Origin: JAGXRK01 sp963714415
GTDB taxonomy: Bacteria; Bacteroidota; Ignavibacteria; Ignavibacteriales; Ignavibacteriaceae
Length of the DNA: 64,000 nt
Assembly: GCA_963714415.1 (NCBI GenBank)
Contig: CAVQOL010000003.1
Location: 310,001 to 374,000 of the forward strand
Reading direction: 5' to 3'
The translations under genes and the position numbers were made by a program. The notes under the pieces are model-generated. The model did not search any database and was not told the DNA's origin. It saw only the letters and a program-made list of their open reading frames with translations. Below are positions 1 to 9,430 of the stretch, piece after piece. Each line of letters begins with the position of its first letter. Within the stretch, counting starts at the first letter, position 1.

Positions 1-668
1 ATTGCTGGCAATACTTTTAATTTTCCTTATGTTCACGGTAAAGCTTTGATGCAAAATGGATTGTCGTTTTGTTCAGTCAGCAAAGCATCAATTAATGGAT
101 GGGAACATTAATCTTAGCAAATATAATATTATCGATTTAATTCTTGGCGAGCAGAAGAAAACGCCGATGCCGAAATATCAGGATCAAACCGAGTTTGAAG
201 CTTTTCCGGTTGAGTTGCAGAACAGGCTAAGAGATTATCTTAATTCCGGTGGAAATTTATTTTTAAGCGGAGCTTACATAGCTTCCGATTTGTATGATGC
301 TGAGGATGACAGTAGTTCAATTAAATTTGCAAATGAGGTGTTAAAATATAATCTAAGAACAGGACACGCAGTTAAAACTGGAAAGCTATTTTCTATAAAT
401 GAAAATTTTATATCTAAAGATTTGTCGTTAGAATTTAATACAAGCTTTAATGATTCCATTTATAAAGTTGAAGCTCCTGATGCAATTGCAGGGATAAATG
501 GTGGGGAAATTTTATTAAGATACTCAGAAAATAATTTTAGTGCAGCAGTTGGTTATAAAGGTGATTATGGAGTAGTTGCTCTAGGTTTTCCTTATGAAAC
601 AATACTTGGAGAGAAGCAGCGGTATTGAAGTAATGAATTCTGTACTAAAGTATTTGGGAATTAAATAG
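1..668 (+). CDS. C-terminal part of a golvesin/xanthan-lyase-like secreted protein (5' truncated, two frameshifts)
   Basis: The reading starts before the window in frame 1 (NFPYVHGKAL, then SFCSVSKASINGW), moves to frame 2 near base 104 (NINLSKYNIIDLILGEQ ... SGGNLFLSGAYIASDL ... VALGFPYETIL) and to frame 3 near base 612 (SGIEVMNSVLKYLGIK, stop 666-668). Each break equals one extra base, the first in a GGG run, so the gene is probably intact in the organism. The segment matches from memory the Bacteroidota proteins annotated as xanthan lyase or golvesin C-terminal-domain proteins, which have a Rossmann-like segment beginning FxxPYxHGKA and often an amidase domain upstream. It converges on the epimerase gene, and cell-wall recycling genes follow. 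The function of this end of the protein is unknown to me; family call moderate. Confidence 0.55.
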
Positions 669-679
669 CAGTTCTTATT

Positions 680-721
680 GTCATTCCCACACTGCCTGCG
701 GTAGGCAGGAGTGGGAATGAC
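680..721. repeat. Palindromic repeat between convergent genes, possible bidirectional terminator
   Basis: Arms GTCATTCCCAC (680-690) and GTGGGAATGAC (711-721) are exact reverse complements. A nested pair CTGCCT (692-697) / AGGCAG (703-708) closes a GCGGT loop. It sits between two genes that end facing each other, so it could terminate both. The sequence belongs to the same gtcattccc/gggaatgac class found inside a coding sequence at 56764-56787. Confidence 0.75.
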
Positions 722-729
722 ATAACAAG

Positions 730-1857
730 CTATCCCTTCAATCCGATTCCTGGATGATCAGTAAGTACAACTTTTCCGTCAATTACTTTTATACCTTCGT
801 ACGGATCATTTGAAGTCAATAAATTTCCATCCAGATCAGCCCAATCAACCATTGGTGAAAGTTGTGCTGCAGCAGAAATTGCACAGGAAGTTTCAACCAT
901 ACATCCAATCATAACTTTCATATTGAGAGAGCGTGCAAGATTTAACATCTTGTTAGCTTCACGCATCCCGGTACACTTCATCAGTTTAATATTTATGCCT
1001 GAATAAACTCCATAAGCTTTTACAACATCATCAATCCTTTGAATTGATTCATCTCCGATTATTGGAAGGGGAGAGTTCTCAGTCAGCCAGGCAATATCGT
1101 CAACTTGTTCTTTCGGCATTGGCTGTTCTACAAATTCCACATTTCTTTCATTGAGCCAATTGATCATCTCAAGCGCAAATTCTTTATTCTTCCATCCTTG
1201 ATTTACATCAACAACAATCGGTTTATCAGTTATGGATCGGATTGTTTCAATCATTTCTTTATCAGTATCTCTCCCAAGTTTTACTTTAAGTATTTTCAAT
1301 TCTTCCGCTTCATTAACTTTTTGACGAACAACATCCGGTGTATCAATTCCAATTGTGAATGATGTATAAGGAGTTTTCGTTTTATCATAGCCCCAAATTT
1401 TATACCATGGCTGTTTCATTATTTTGCCAATCAGATCGTGTAAAGCAATATCAACAGACGCTTTTGCTGCAGTATTTTTCTTATCGATTGAATCAACATA
1501 GCTTAGAATGTTTTCCAGGTCAAAGGGATCTTTGAATTGTTCAAGATTAACTTTATTTAAAAAAGTTGCAACAGATTCCTGCGATTCGCCAAGATAAGGA
1601 GGCATTGATGCTTCACCATAAGCTTTGATTCCCTCAAACTCAATTTCAGTAAGCATAACAGGAGTTGTTGTTCGTGAATGAACAGCAACCGTGAAAACGT
1701 GCTTCATTTCTAAAGTAAATGGTCTGTATGTTAATTTCATTTTTGATCCAAAATTTTTAATAAAATTTTTTGAAATACCATTAGTGTGAAATCCGACTGC
1801 CAGCCCGCCTGCAATCAAACCACCTGTTTTAATAAAATCTCTTCTGTTTTGTTTCAT
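730..1857 (-). CDS. Tat-exported dipeptide epimerase (L-Ala-D/L-Glu epimerase type, enolase superfamily)
   Basis: 375 residues. It interconverts the alpha configuration of the second residue in dipeptides such as L-Ala-D-Glu from murein peptides. Enolase-superfamily residues are in order: KVK at 191-193 (base pair of the 2,6-fold), metal ligands D217 (VVDVN), E244 (VEQP) and D269 (IGDES), and K291 (INIKLMK). The N-terminus NRRDFIKTGG plus a hydrophobic stretch to about residue 23 is a twin-arginine signal, so export is predicted; many family members are cytoplasmic. It is followed 60 bp downstream on the same strand by the NagB fusion gene's end, and MurQ lies beyond on the other strand, giving a peptidoglycan-recycling context. 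Other muconate-lactonizing-type activities cannot be excluded by motif alone. Confidence 0.88.
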   Translation of the reverse strand: MKQNRRDFIKTGGLIAGGLAVGFHTNGISKNFIKNFGSKMKLTYRPFTLEMKHVFTVAVHSRTTTPVMLTEIEFEGIKAYGEASMPPYLGESQESVATFLNKVNLEQFKDPFDLENILSYVDSIDKKNTAAKASVDIALHDLIGKIMKQPWYKIWGYDKTKTPYTSFTIGIDTPDVVRQKVNEAEELKILKVKLGRDTDKEMIETIRSITDKPIVVDVNQGWKNKEFALEMINWLNERNVEFVEQPMPKEQVDDIAWLTENSPLPIIGDESIQRIDDVVKAYGVYSGINIKLMKCTGMREANKMLNLARSLNMKVMIGCMVETSCAISAAAQLSPMVDWADLDGNLLTSNDPYEGIKVIDGKVVLTDHPGIGLKG

Positions 1858-1918
1858 AATAGATATTCAATGAATACTGATAATAAAAGACAGACTGAAG
1901 TCTGTTGTATAAAATCAT

Positions 1919-4252
1919 TTAATAATTTTCAGTTAACTTTCTTAATTCCATAGAATGTGAATAGAATTCTTCCATAGTCAATTCTTTCAGGAACATCATA
2001 CCAAATGCCGATCGAATTCTTGGATGTTCGTGTTTAATAAAAAAATCTTTTCCAAGACACCTTTTAATTGTCTGAAATTGATCTACCTGAATATTTTGAG
2101 CTAATCTGCAAAATGGTCCGTCATATTCCCAGCTGGGAAAACTTGCTGCTTTTTGAGAACCATAACTGTTCAAAAATGAGTTTTCCATGATAGCCATAGA
2201 ATTAAGACTAACCGGAATATAAATATTTGCTTCAGCCGGATGAAAACGGTACCAAACATTTCTGTATCCCCAGACTTTTATATCTGAAATTCCCGTTTCT
2301 TTCTCATACAGTTTTAATGCTTCAGCGGTTGCCTGCAGGACTTTATAGTGAGTATCAGGTCCGCTGCCTTCGGGATCAAGTGCAACTGTAACAATTGTAG
2401 GTTTGATTTGCTTTAGAAGTTCAAGAATAGGTAAAACGTCACGAGTCATTTCAGGGTTCTCTGTAAAAACATCTCCCTGATAAAATCCCAACCTCAAATG
2501 AGAAACAGAGCTTGTACTAAATCCGAAAAATGCCCAGATTATTTCTTCTTCGAACTCACGCATCATTCCTTTAAGCTTTTGCACATATGCAATATCTTTT
2601 TTCCCGGGATATTGAGTCTTAAAATAATTTATCAATTCGTCAATTCGGTTTTCAAGATAATTAACGTTATCCTCTTCGTAAATCTCAATCATTATTCTTA
2701 ACAATCTTCTTGAGACACCTTCTTTCCTTTTTGTTCTGCTGTGTTTTGCAAGTCCATCAAGATACACATGAATATCATTGTCACTGCCTTCTTTAAATTC
2801 AGGAGAGAAGTAGAGTTTTTGGAATTTTGCACGAAATTCCGGTACAGTAATAAAATTCTGTAAATCCTGGAGAAGTTCCAGCATATAAGAATTTGTTACT
2901 GCAGTAAATCCGCTCGTCATAGTAACAAAATGATGTCTGTTGGATGGGTCTCTGACAAGATGATTTATGTATGGCAAATAACCAAGAGGAATATCATCGT
3001 GATGCGGACCGGTATGAAGTATAACCTTGTCTGATAAATGCATCAATCCTTTTTCTATTCTGGAAATGATTGCATTTCTGATTTCCTTTCCGATTACCTC
3101 AGTAGTTTTCCCGGCTTTATCTAAAATCAGTTTTGTTAATCTTAGTCCGCTGTAATCCTCTTTACTCAATTCAAAAAGAGGTTTTTTTATTTCCAGGCAA
3201 AGATTTATTACAGCTCTTTCAACAGAGGTTTGAGAAATTGATTCTTCTTTGCTTACGTCATGATAACGTCTTTCAACTAATCTGAAAGCTGCACCATTTG
3301 TAAGATAAAATCTGGCATTCTTTAATCTTTGAAGAACACTTGCTGGATATTTATTTGATTGCTCTGATTGAATTGAATCACGGACAATATTCGCTTTAGC
3401 TTCACCTGCCGCAATAATAATTGTAGTCGCCTCAGGATTGTAAGTAATTGTATCAAGTCCTATTGTTATAACTAATCTTTTCTTTGCAACTTCAATACCG
3501 CCAAGATCAGATGCTGCTGCTGCCTGAGTTTCGTAGTTTGTCTGAATTAATCTTGTAGATGAAAAATGATCACTGCCCATAACATTAAACCCGATATGAC
3601 CGTCGGGTCCGATACCGCCAAGGAAAAATCCAATACCGCCGAGGTCTCTTATTTTCTTTTCATAATCGGTGCAGAACTGATCAACAATTTCAATTGTTCG
3701 TTTCTGCAATCTTTCTAAAGTTGTACTTGCATATCGCGTTCGTAAAGAAAGATCTATAATCTGATCCGGGAAAATTTCGCTTAGTGGAAGATTATTAGCA
3801 GTTCCCAGTTCATTTATATTCATGAACAATGCTTTTTTATTATTAAGTCCCCAACTGCTGAAGTAATATTTTTGAATGTAATAATAGAAACTGTTGTGCT
3901 GGCTAGAATCAATTGGATAAAATTCATCAATTTGGACGAAGTGTAAACTGGAAATATCAGGTTTATTGCCTGGGTCAATATCAACTTTCTTTAATTGAGT
4001 AATTACATTTTCTTTACCCCAGTTTTTTAGAAAGTGAGCAACCCATTTAATAAAATGCTCCGGGGTTTTTCCTGTTGGCAGTGAAACTACTCCGCCGGGA
4101 TTAGCCTGAACCCACTCGATAAATCTAAGTGCTGTCAGCTTTCCCAGCTCCGGGAAATTAGTTACCTGTATGACAGGTATTTTTTCAGTTGGTTCATAAA
4201 TTAATTTATATCCCGATTGGTCTAAATAATATTTTTCTACTTTTGAAGGCAT
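1919..4252 (-). CDS. nagB: NagB-type glucosamine-6-phosphate deaminase fused to a PIG-L/LmbE-like domain
   Basis: 777 residues, about three times a stand-alone NagB. Residues 1-340 carry NagB signatures: SLPTGKTP (57-64, phosphate loop), FVQIDEFYP (105-113) and GGIGPDGHIGFN (212-223, active-site loop). These enzymes convert glucosamine-6-phosphate to fructose-6-phosphate and ammonia. From about residue 400 a second domain begins with ILHTGPHHDD (411-420), resembling the zinc-binding HPDD start of PIG-L/LmbE deacetylases but with HHDD instead of HPDD. Long two-domain NagB proteins of this kind are known in Bacteroidota. No signal peptide, so cytoplasmic. The product of MurQ plus a deacetylase would feed it. 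Whether the second domain deacetylates GlcNAc-6-P is inference. Confidence 0.88.
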   Translation of the reverse strand: MPSKVEKYYLDQSGYKLIYEPTEKIPVIQVTNFPELGKLTALRFIEWVQANPGGVVSLPTGKTPEHFIKWVAHFLKNWGKENVITQLKKVDIDPGNKPDISSLHFVQIDEFYPIDSSQHNSFYYYIQKYYFSSWGLNNKKALFMNINELGTANNLPLSEIFPDQIIDLSLRTRYASTTLERLQKRTIEIVDQFCTDYEKKIRDLGGIGFFLGGIGPDGHIGFNVMGSDHFSSTRLIQTNYETQAAAASDLGGIEVAKKRLVITIGLDTITYNPEATTIIIAAGEAKANIVRDSIQSEQSNKYPASVLQRLKNARFYLTNGAAFRLVERRYHDVSKEESISQTSVERAVINLCLEIKKPLFELSKEDYSGLRLTKLILDKAGKTTEVIGKEIRNAIISRIEKGLMHLSDKVILHTGPHHDDIPLGYLPYINHLVRDPSNRHHFVTMTSGFTAVTNSYMLELLQDLQNFITVPEFRAKFQKLYFSPEFKEGSDNDIHVYLDGLAKHSRTKRKEGVSRRLLRIMIEIYEEDNVNYLENRIDELINYFKTQYPGKKDIAYVQKLKGMMREFEEEIIWAFFGFSTSSVSHLRLGFYQGDVFTENPEMTRDVLPILELLKQIKPTIVTVALDPEGSGPDTHYKVLQATAEALKLYEKETGISDIKVWGYRNVWYRFHPAEANIYIPVSLNSMAIMENSFLNSYGSQKAASFPSWEYDGPFCRLAQNIQVDQFQTIKRCLGKDFFIKHEHPRIRSAFGMMFLKELTMEEFYSHSMELRKLTENY

Positions 4253-4438
4253 GAATGATCCAATAATTTAAATTTTTATTTTAGTTCAGTATTTAAGTAA
4301 TTGATAATTTCCAACCCAAATATAAGTTATGTTAAAGAGTAATTAAAGAATAAGTAAGGGTAAGTTTTAACAATTACTGTTATATTTGATTAAAAATATT
4401 TTAAAGTTATTTACATCACAATTTTTAGCTTCAGGAAT

Positions 4439-5371
4439 ATGGAAACAGCAGACAATCCGCGCGCACTATTCGAAGAAATAAGTAAACTTACTACGGAGCA
4501 CAGAAATCCAAGATCTATGGAGATTGATGCAAAATCAACTCTTGAAATTCTTGAGATAATTAATGAGGAAGACAAAATAGTTCCTTTTGCAGTTGAAAAT
4601 GAATTGCCGTATATAGAAAAGGCAGTAGATATAATTGTTAGTGCGTTAAAGAATGGTGGTAGACTTCTTTATTTTGGGGCAGGCACAAGCGGCAGGCTGG
4701 GAGTTGTTGATGCTTCTGAATGTCCACCCACATTCGGAACACCGTTTGGCTTAATAGAGGGATTTATTGCAGGCGGTATGGAGGCAATGTTTCGTGCTCA
4801 GGAAGGTGCGGAAGACTATGAAGAAAACGGCGCTAAGGATGTAGTCAAAGCCCAAGTGACGGATAAAGATGTTGTTTGCGGAATTGCTGCAAGCAGAAGA
4901 ACTCCTTATGTGGTTGGTGCTGTAAAAAAAGCAAAGGAGCTTGGTGCTAAAACTCTATTTGTAACTACTAATCCCCGTAAAGATTTTAATATAGAAGGAG
5001 TTGACGTAGCTATCTGTCCTTATATCGGTCCTGAAGTTGTTATGGGTTCAACCCGAATGAAAAGCGGAACTGCTCAAAAATTAGTTTTGAATATGCTTAC
5101 TACCGCATCAATGATACGAATGGGTAAAGTATATGAAAATATGATGATTGATCTCCAAATGACCAACAAAAAACTTGTTGAACGCTCTAAAAAAATTGTA
5201 ATGACTATTACAGGTCTTTCATATGATGATGCAGCAGTATATCTTGAAAAAGCAAAAGGACATGTAAAAACTGCTTTGGTTATGATTAAAGCCAATGTTG
5301 ATTACAATGAAGCTCAAAGAAGATTAAAAGCAGCAGATGGATTTGTTCGAAAAGCAATTGAGATGAATTGA
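4439..5371 (+). CDS. murQ: N-acetylmuramic acid 6-phosphate etherase MurQ
   Basis: 310 residues, normal family length. MurQ cleaves the D-lactyl ether of MurNAc-6-phosphate to give GlcNAc-6-phosphate in peptidoglycan recycling. The SIS sugar-phosphate domain shows YFGAGTSGRLGVVDASECPP (78-97), holding the conserved catalytic glutamate (E94), and the second acidic cluster QEGAED (121-126). The C-terminal half has GSTRMKSGTAQK and a three-helix tail typical of the family. The start is preceded by a weak AGGA at 4433-4436. It is divergent from the NagB fusion gene; the 190-bp gap should hold both promoters. No MurK or AnmK-type kinase is visible in the window. Confidence 0.95.
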   Translation: METADNPRALFEEISKLTTEHRNPRSMEIDAKSTLEILEIINEEDKIVPFAVENELPYIEKAVDIIVSALKNGGRLLYFGAGTSGRLGVVDASECPPTFGTPFGLIEGFIAGGMEAMFRAQEGAEDYEENGAKDVVKAQVTDKDVVCGIAASRRTPYVVGAVKKAKELGAKTLFVTTNPRKDFNIEGVDVAICPYIGPEVVMGSTRMKSGTAQKLVLNMLTTASMIRMGKVYENMMIDLQMTNKKLVERSKKIVMTITGLSYDDAAVYLEKAKGHVKTALVMIKANVDYNEAQRRLKAADGFVRKAIEMN

Positions 5372-5671
5372 AAGTAGTAGTTTATTCATTAATCTCATAA
5401 TCTGACACTCTAATATTCCATCCATCCTGAAGGTGTATGTTTATCCCTTAATTTAATTAGATTTTATACTTATTAATTATGTATTTATTAAAAATTAAAT
5501 TAAGAAATAATTTAAATTCGTTTTATTGCTTAATATTAAATGTCGTCGATTAACAAGTTGTATTTTGTTAAAAAGTATTAAATATATTTTTAATTAATAA
5601 ATATAGTTTTAAATTATTCAGTCATTAAGTTATTAATTATAGTAATTCATTATGTTTTATAAGGAGGTAGT
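5372..5671. other. Gene-free AT-rich leader
   Basis: Very AT-rich, with homopolymeric A/T runs and no frame of note. The only clear signal is the strong Shine-Dalgarno AAGGAGG at 5661-5667 belonging to the next gene. The promoter of that gene presumably lies here but I cannot place it. Confidence 0.5.
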
Positions 5672-7330
5672 ATGAAACTTCTATATACTCTGCTCACTTC
5701 ACTTATTCTTATTTTTACCATTCAAATTTCTGCTCAACAATCTTTTACAAGAGTTTTTTCTATTCCTACTGATACCTGGGAGGTGGGCGGATTTGGAGGA
5801 CTTGTTGCTGGTGTTGATTTTGACGGCGATGGTAAACTGGAAATTTACGCCTGCAACACAAATATGGTTGACAGGCCTGAGGAATTAATACCACGCCTAT
5901 ACAAGTTCGAGTGGAACGGTTCAGATTGGGAAATGGTCTGGATGACTGATACAAATATTCCTCTTCAAAATAGCTGGCCTGGTTTTACCTGGGGTGATCT
6001 GGACAAAGACGGCAAATACGAAATTATCTGGGCTCCGGCTAATTTTTTATCATTTGGTAGTATTAGTAATCCTAATCCGCCAAGAATTCTGATTTATGAA
6101 TATCCCGGTGATGGAACTGATGCAATGGGAGTCTTTGATGGTGTTGGAGGATATTTACCAAATGCTTATACCACAATTGTAGATAAGAATAATACTGAGG
6201 TGCGTCCTTTCAGGATAGTAATAGAAGATATTGATGATGATGGTGATGATGAGATTATTTTTGCTGACAGAAGAGCTAACACAGGCGATTATCATTTTGG
6301 TGTTATTTCAGTGAGCGATGTTCCTGACTTTGCTGACGGAACTGAAGAATGGACTTTTGAAGTCGATGGTATTGATTTTCCGGTTTTGGATGGTACAAAT
6401 AATAAATGGGATATTGCAGTTATTGATAATTATATTTATTTGTGGAATGCTACTACTGCGAGACAAATTTTTCCGATAAAATATGATAATGGCGTGTGGG
6501 AAGCTTTACCACCTCAATCCGGTATTGGTGATAATTCTTTCAAGAGTGCCCAGGTTGTTGATTTAGACAATGACGGAAAAAAGGAAATTTTAGTCGGTAA
6601 TTGGTATTCCACTACAAGCGGTGGAGCGAAGGTTCATCTTCTGAAACAGGTCGATGATACTCTTCAAATATTTGAAATTGCAGACTTATTAGATCTGGGA
6701 GGTATATGGTTAGTTGGTGGTGCTTCCGGTGATCTAGATGGTGATGGTTATCTGGATTTTGTTTTTGGTGCTGAATATAATGAATTTGCAACAACACAAA
6801 ATCTTCTCTTCAGAATTTCTTATAAAGGTGGTGATATTACTAACCCAAATAATTATGTGGCAACTGTAATAGATTCGCTCTTACGAATCGAGGGCGGGGA
6901 CTTGGATGTAATAGCTATTGCAAATCTGGATGGAGATCCAGAGGATGAAGTTGTTTATACTCAGGGATTCACATGGCCGGGCTATGAAGCTGCTGATGTA
7001 GCAATTCTCGATATTACCTGGACACCTCCAACAAGTGTTGAGAGAGAAAGCTCCAATATTCCAACAAACTTCTATGTTGAGCAGAATTATCCAAATCCTT
7101 TCAATCCATCAACTGTAATTAAGTTCGGTATAACTGAGGCTACAACAGTTGATCTGAGAGTATATGATGTTCTTGGTCGTGAAGTTGCAATTATGGTAAA
7201 TTACCAGAATTTAGAAGCTGGATCATATAATGCTACCTTCAGTGCAGAAGGATTAGCAAGTGGGATTTATGTATATTGCATAACAGCGGGTAATAATACC
7301 ACTTCAATGAAGATGCAATTACTCAAGTAA
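5672..7330 (+). CDS. Secreted FG-GAP/VCBS-like propeller protein with T9SS type A sorting domain (paralog 1)
   Basis: 552 residues: signal peptide to about residue 22 (cut after ISAQ), then repeated calcium-loop motifs of the DxDxDGxxE type (DFDGDGKLEIY, DLDKDGKYEII, DIDDDGDDEII, DLDNDGKKEIL, DLDGDGYLDFV, NLDGDPEDEVV). These are the hallmarks of FG-GAP/VCBS beta-propeller blades that bind calcium. The C-terminus has the sorting domain (NYPNPFNPSTVIKFG ... TTSMKMQLLK), so it should be exported by T9SS. Strong ribosome site AAGGAGG 5 bases before ATG. The next gene is a close paralog in the same order and orientation. Ligand or enzyme activity unknown. Confidence 0.9.
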   Translation: MKLLYTLLTSLILIFTIQISAQQSFTRVFSIPTDTWEVGGFGGLVAGVDFDGDGKLEIYACNTNMVDRPEELIPRLYKFEWNGSDWEMVWMTDTNIPLQNSWPGFTWGDLDKDGKYEIIWAPANFLSFGSISNPNPPRILIYEYPGDGTDAMGVFDGVGGYLPNAYTTIVDKNNTEVRPFRIVIEDIDDDGDDEIIFADRRANTGDYHFGVISVSDVPDFADGTEEWTFEVDGIDFPVLDGTNNKWDIAVIDNYIYLWNATTARQIFPIKYDNGVWEALPPQSGIGDNSFKSAQVVDLDNDGKKEILVGNWYSTTSGGAKVHLLKQVDDTLQIFEIADLLDLGGIWLVGGASGDLDGDGYLDFVFGAEYNEFATTQNLLFRISYKGGDITNPNNYVATVIDSLLRIEGGDLDVIAIANLDGDPEDEVVYTQGFTWPGYEAADVAILDITWTPPTSVERESSNIPTNFYVEQNYPNPFNPSTVIKFGITEATTVDLRVYDVLGREVAIMVNYQNLEAGSYNATFSAEGLASGIYVYCITAGNNTTSMKMQLLK

Positions 7331-7350
7331 AAAATTACATTGTATCTTTC

Positions 7351-7410
7351 AAGGGTTGTTCGAAAAATGAGATAAATACAAAGTTTAAAAAATTTGAACA
7401 ACCCTTTTCC
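7351..7410 (+). terminator. Hairpin terminator after propeller paralog 1
   Basis: AAGGGTTGTTC (7351-7361) pairs perfectly with GAACAACCCTT (7396-7406) and is followed by TTCCTT. The loop is long (34 bases). The same arms recur after the second paralog at 9361-9430, so gene and terminator were duplicated together. 7411-7670 holds nothing else I can recognise. Confidence 0.75.
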
Positions 7411-7679
7411 TTATTTGATAAAAATTGAATAGGTAATTTAATATGCTCTTTAGATGAGGATATAAATATATTCACTATTCAATGACGAATTCCTTAAAAA
7501 TTTAGTTACAAAATCACTAAAGCTCGGTTAGTTGCTGAATATAAAATAAAATAGTTGGTTTTAATTAAAAAAAGATGAAAATTATTTGAAAAAATATTTA
7601 TTATAGCGTAAATTAGTCACTAAGTAAATTACTACTAAGTAATCTAAATAAATAACTCACATCAATATATGGAGGTCGT

Positions 7680-9347
7680 ATGAATCGACTTTTAACTATT
7701 CTGAGCGTTTTACTTCTTTTTTCTATTTCACAGATTTTTGCGCAAGAGAATTTTACCAGAGTTTTCTCCATTCCCACTTCAACATGGGAAGTTGGTGGCT
7801 TCGGTGGAATTGTTGCAGGTGTTGATTTTGATAATGATGGAATGCCTGAATTTTATGCCTGTAATACTAATATGATTGATCGTTGCGAGGAACTTATTCC
7901 ACGACTTTATAAATTTGAATGGAACGGTTCAGATTGGGAAATGGTCTGGATGGCTGAAACGGATATTCCACAGCAAAATACCTGGCCAGCATTAGACTGG
8001 GGTGATTTGGATAAAGACGGTAAATTTGAAATTATTTGGGGACCTACAAATTATCTTGAGATACCAGATCCTCCTTGTCCGCAAGTTGCAAATCCTAATC
8101 CACCAAGAATTTTGATTTATGAATATCCCGGTGACGGAAGCGATGACATGGGAGTTTTTGATGGTGTTGGTGGATATTTGCCCAATGCATCCACTACGAT
8201 AGTTGATGTAGATAATTTTGAAGTAAGACCTTTTCGATTTGTAATTGAGGATATCGATGGCGATGGAGATGATGAAATTATTTTCGTTGACAGAAGAGCT
8301 GATACAGATAATTATCAATTTGGTGTTGTCTCTGTTGATAATATCCCTGATTTCGCAGACGGAACAGAAACCTGGACGATTAAGTCAAAGGGACTCGATT
8401 TCCCAAGCTTAGTTGGGACGGGAAATAAATGGGACCTTGCTGTAGTCGATAATAATATTTACTTATGGAACGAACTTACTTCAGATGTACATCGTATAAA
8501 ATATGAGAATACCAACTGGGAAGTCTCTGCTCAAGTTGATGTTGGGGAGGGTTCATTTAAAGGTTCTGTGGTTGTTGATATTGATGAGGACGGAACAAAG
8601 GAAATTGTGGTTGGCAGTTGGTTTACTGCCGGTACTGCTAAAGTTTTTCTTCACAAACAAGATGGCGACACTCTTCTGACTTTTGAGATTGCCGATCTCT
8701 CTACTTTAGGCGGCGTTAGATTAAATGGTGCTGCCTATGGCGACCTTGATAATGATGGATATGTTGACTTTGTATTTGGTTCAAGAGACATGGCTACTAA
8801 TTCTGTTAACAATCCTGTATTCAGAGTTTCTTACCAGGGTGGTGATATTACTGATCCCAATAACTATATATCCACTATGATTGACTCACTGTTATTTGAT
8901 GATGGTGGTGATCTTGATGTTGTTGCTGTTGCCAATATTGACGGCGATCCTGAAGATGAAGTTCTTTATACTCAAGGATATTCTAGAGGGAATGCTGATG
9001 ATACTCCGCTCGATATCGCAATTCTGGATATTACCTGGACACCTCCAACAAGCGTTGAAAGAGAAAGTTCCAATATTCCTGCAGACTTCTATGTTGAGCA
9101 GAATTATCCAAATCCTTTCAACCCATCAACTGTAATTAAATTCGGTTTAACCGAAGCTACGACAGTTGATCTGAGAATCTATGACGTTCTTGGTCGTGAA
9201 GTTGCAATATTAGTAAATAACGAGAATTTAGAAGCTGGATCATATAATGCTACCTTCAATGCAGAAGGATTAGCAAGTGGGATTTATGTATATCGCATAA
9301 CAGCGGGTAATAATACCACTTCAATGAAGATGCAATTACTCAAGTAA
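7680..9347 (+). CDS. Secreted FG-GAP/VCBS-like propeller protein with T9SS type A sorting domain (paralog 2)
   Basis: 555 residues, same architecture as the preceding gene and alignable throughout: signal peptide ending about IFAQ, motifs DFDNDGMPEFY, DLDKDGKFEII, DIDGDGDDEII, DIDEDGTKEIV, DLDNDGYVDFV, NIDGDPEDEVL, and a nearly identical sorting domain ending TTSMKMQLLK. GGAGG at 7671-7675 precedes the ATG by 4 bases. It differs mainly by a short insertion near residue 120 (a cysteine-containing PDPPCPQVA segment). A tandem duplicate kept intact, suggesting that both copies are used. Confidence 0.9.
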   Translation: MNRLLTILSVLLLFSISQIFAQENFTRVFSIPTSTWEVGGFGGIVAGVDFDNDGMPEFYACNTNMIDRCEELIPRLYKFEWNGSDWEMVWMAETDIPQQNTWPALDWGDLDKDGKFEIIWGPTNYLEIPDPPCPQVANPNPPRILIYEYPGDGSDDMGVFDGVGGYLPNASTTIVDVDNFEVRPFRFVIEDIDGDGDDEIIFVDRRADTDNYQFGVVSVDNIPDFADGTETWTIKSKGLDFPSLVGTGNKWDLAVVDNNIYLWNELTSDVHRIKYENTNWEVSAQVDVGEGSFKGSVVVDIDEDGTKEIVVGSWFTAGTAKVFLHKQDGDTLLTFEIADLSTLGGVRLNGAAYGDLDNDGYVDFVFGSRDMATNSVNNPVFRVSYQGGDITDPNNYISTMIDSLLFDDGGDLDVVAVANIDGDPEDEVLYTQGYSRGNADDTPLDIAILDITWTPPTSVERESSNIPADFYVEQNYPNPFNPSTVIKFGLTEATTVDLRIYDVLGREVAILVNNENLEAGSYNATFNAEGLASGIYVYRITAGNNTTSMKMQLLK

Positions 9348-9360
9348 AAAATGCATTTTT

Positions 9361-9430
9361 AAGGGTTGTTCAAAAAATGACTGGTTCTGATTGAATCGAA
9401 TGATTTTGTAAGTATTTGGACAACCCTTTC
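9361..9430 (+). terminator. Hairpin terminator after propeller paralog 2
   Basis: AAGGGTTGTTC (9361-9371) pairs with GGACAACCCTT (ending about 9428; one G-U pair), followed by TCATTTATTTTT. The arms are the same as at 7351-7410 while the loop has diverged. Confidence 0.75.

Noticed and set aside
7992..8318. Minus-strand open frame of 108 codons
   Set aside because: Lies entirely within the intact propeller paralog on the plus strand; its isoleucine/asparagine-rich product is typical of an antisense shadow.
8881..9135. Plus-strand open frame of 84 codons
   Set aside because: Out-of-frame reading inside the propeller paralog, covering its conserved sorting domain.
7351..9430. Repeated AAGGGTTGTTC strings as a CRISPR-like or phage attachment repeat
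   Set aside because: They form the arms of hairpins directly after two paralogous stop codons, so terminators explain them.
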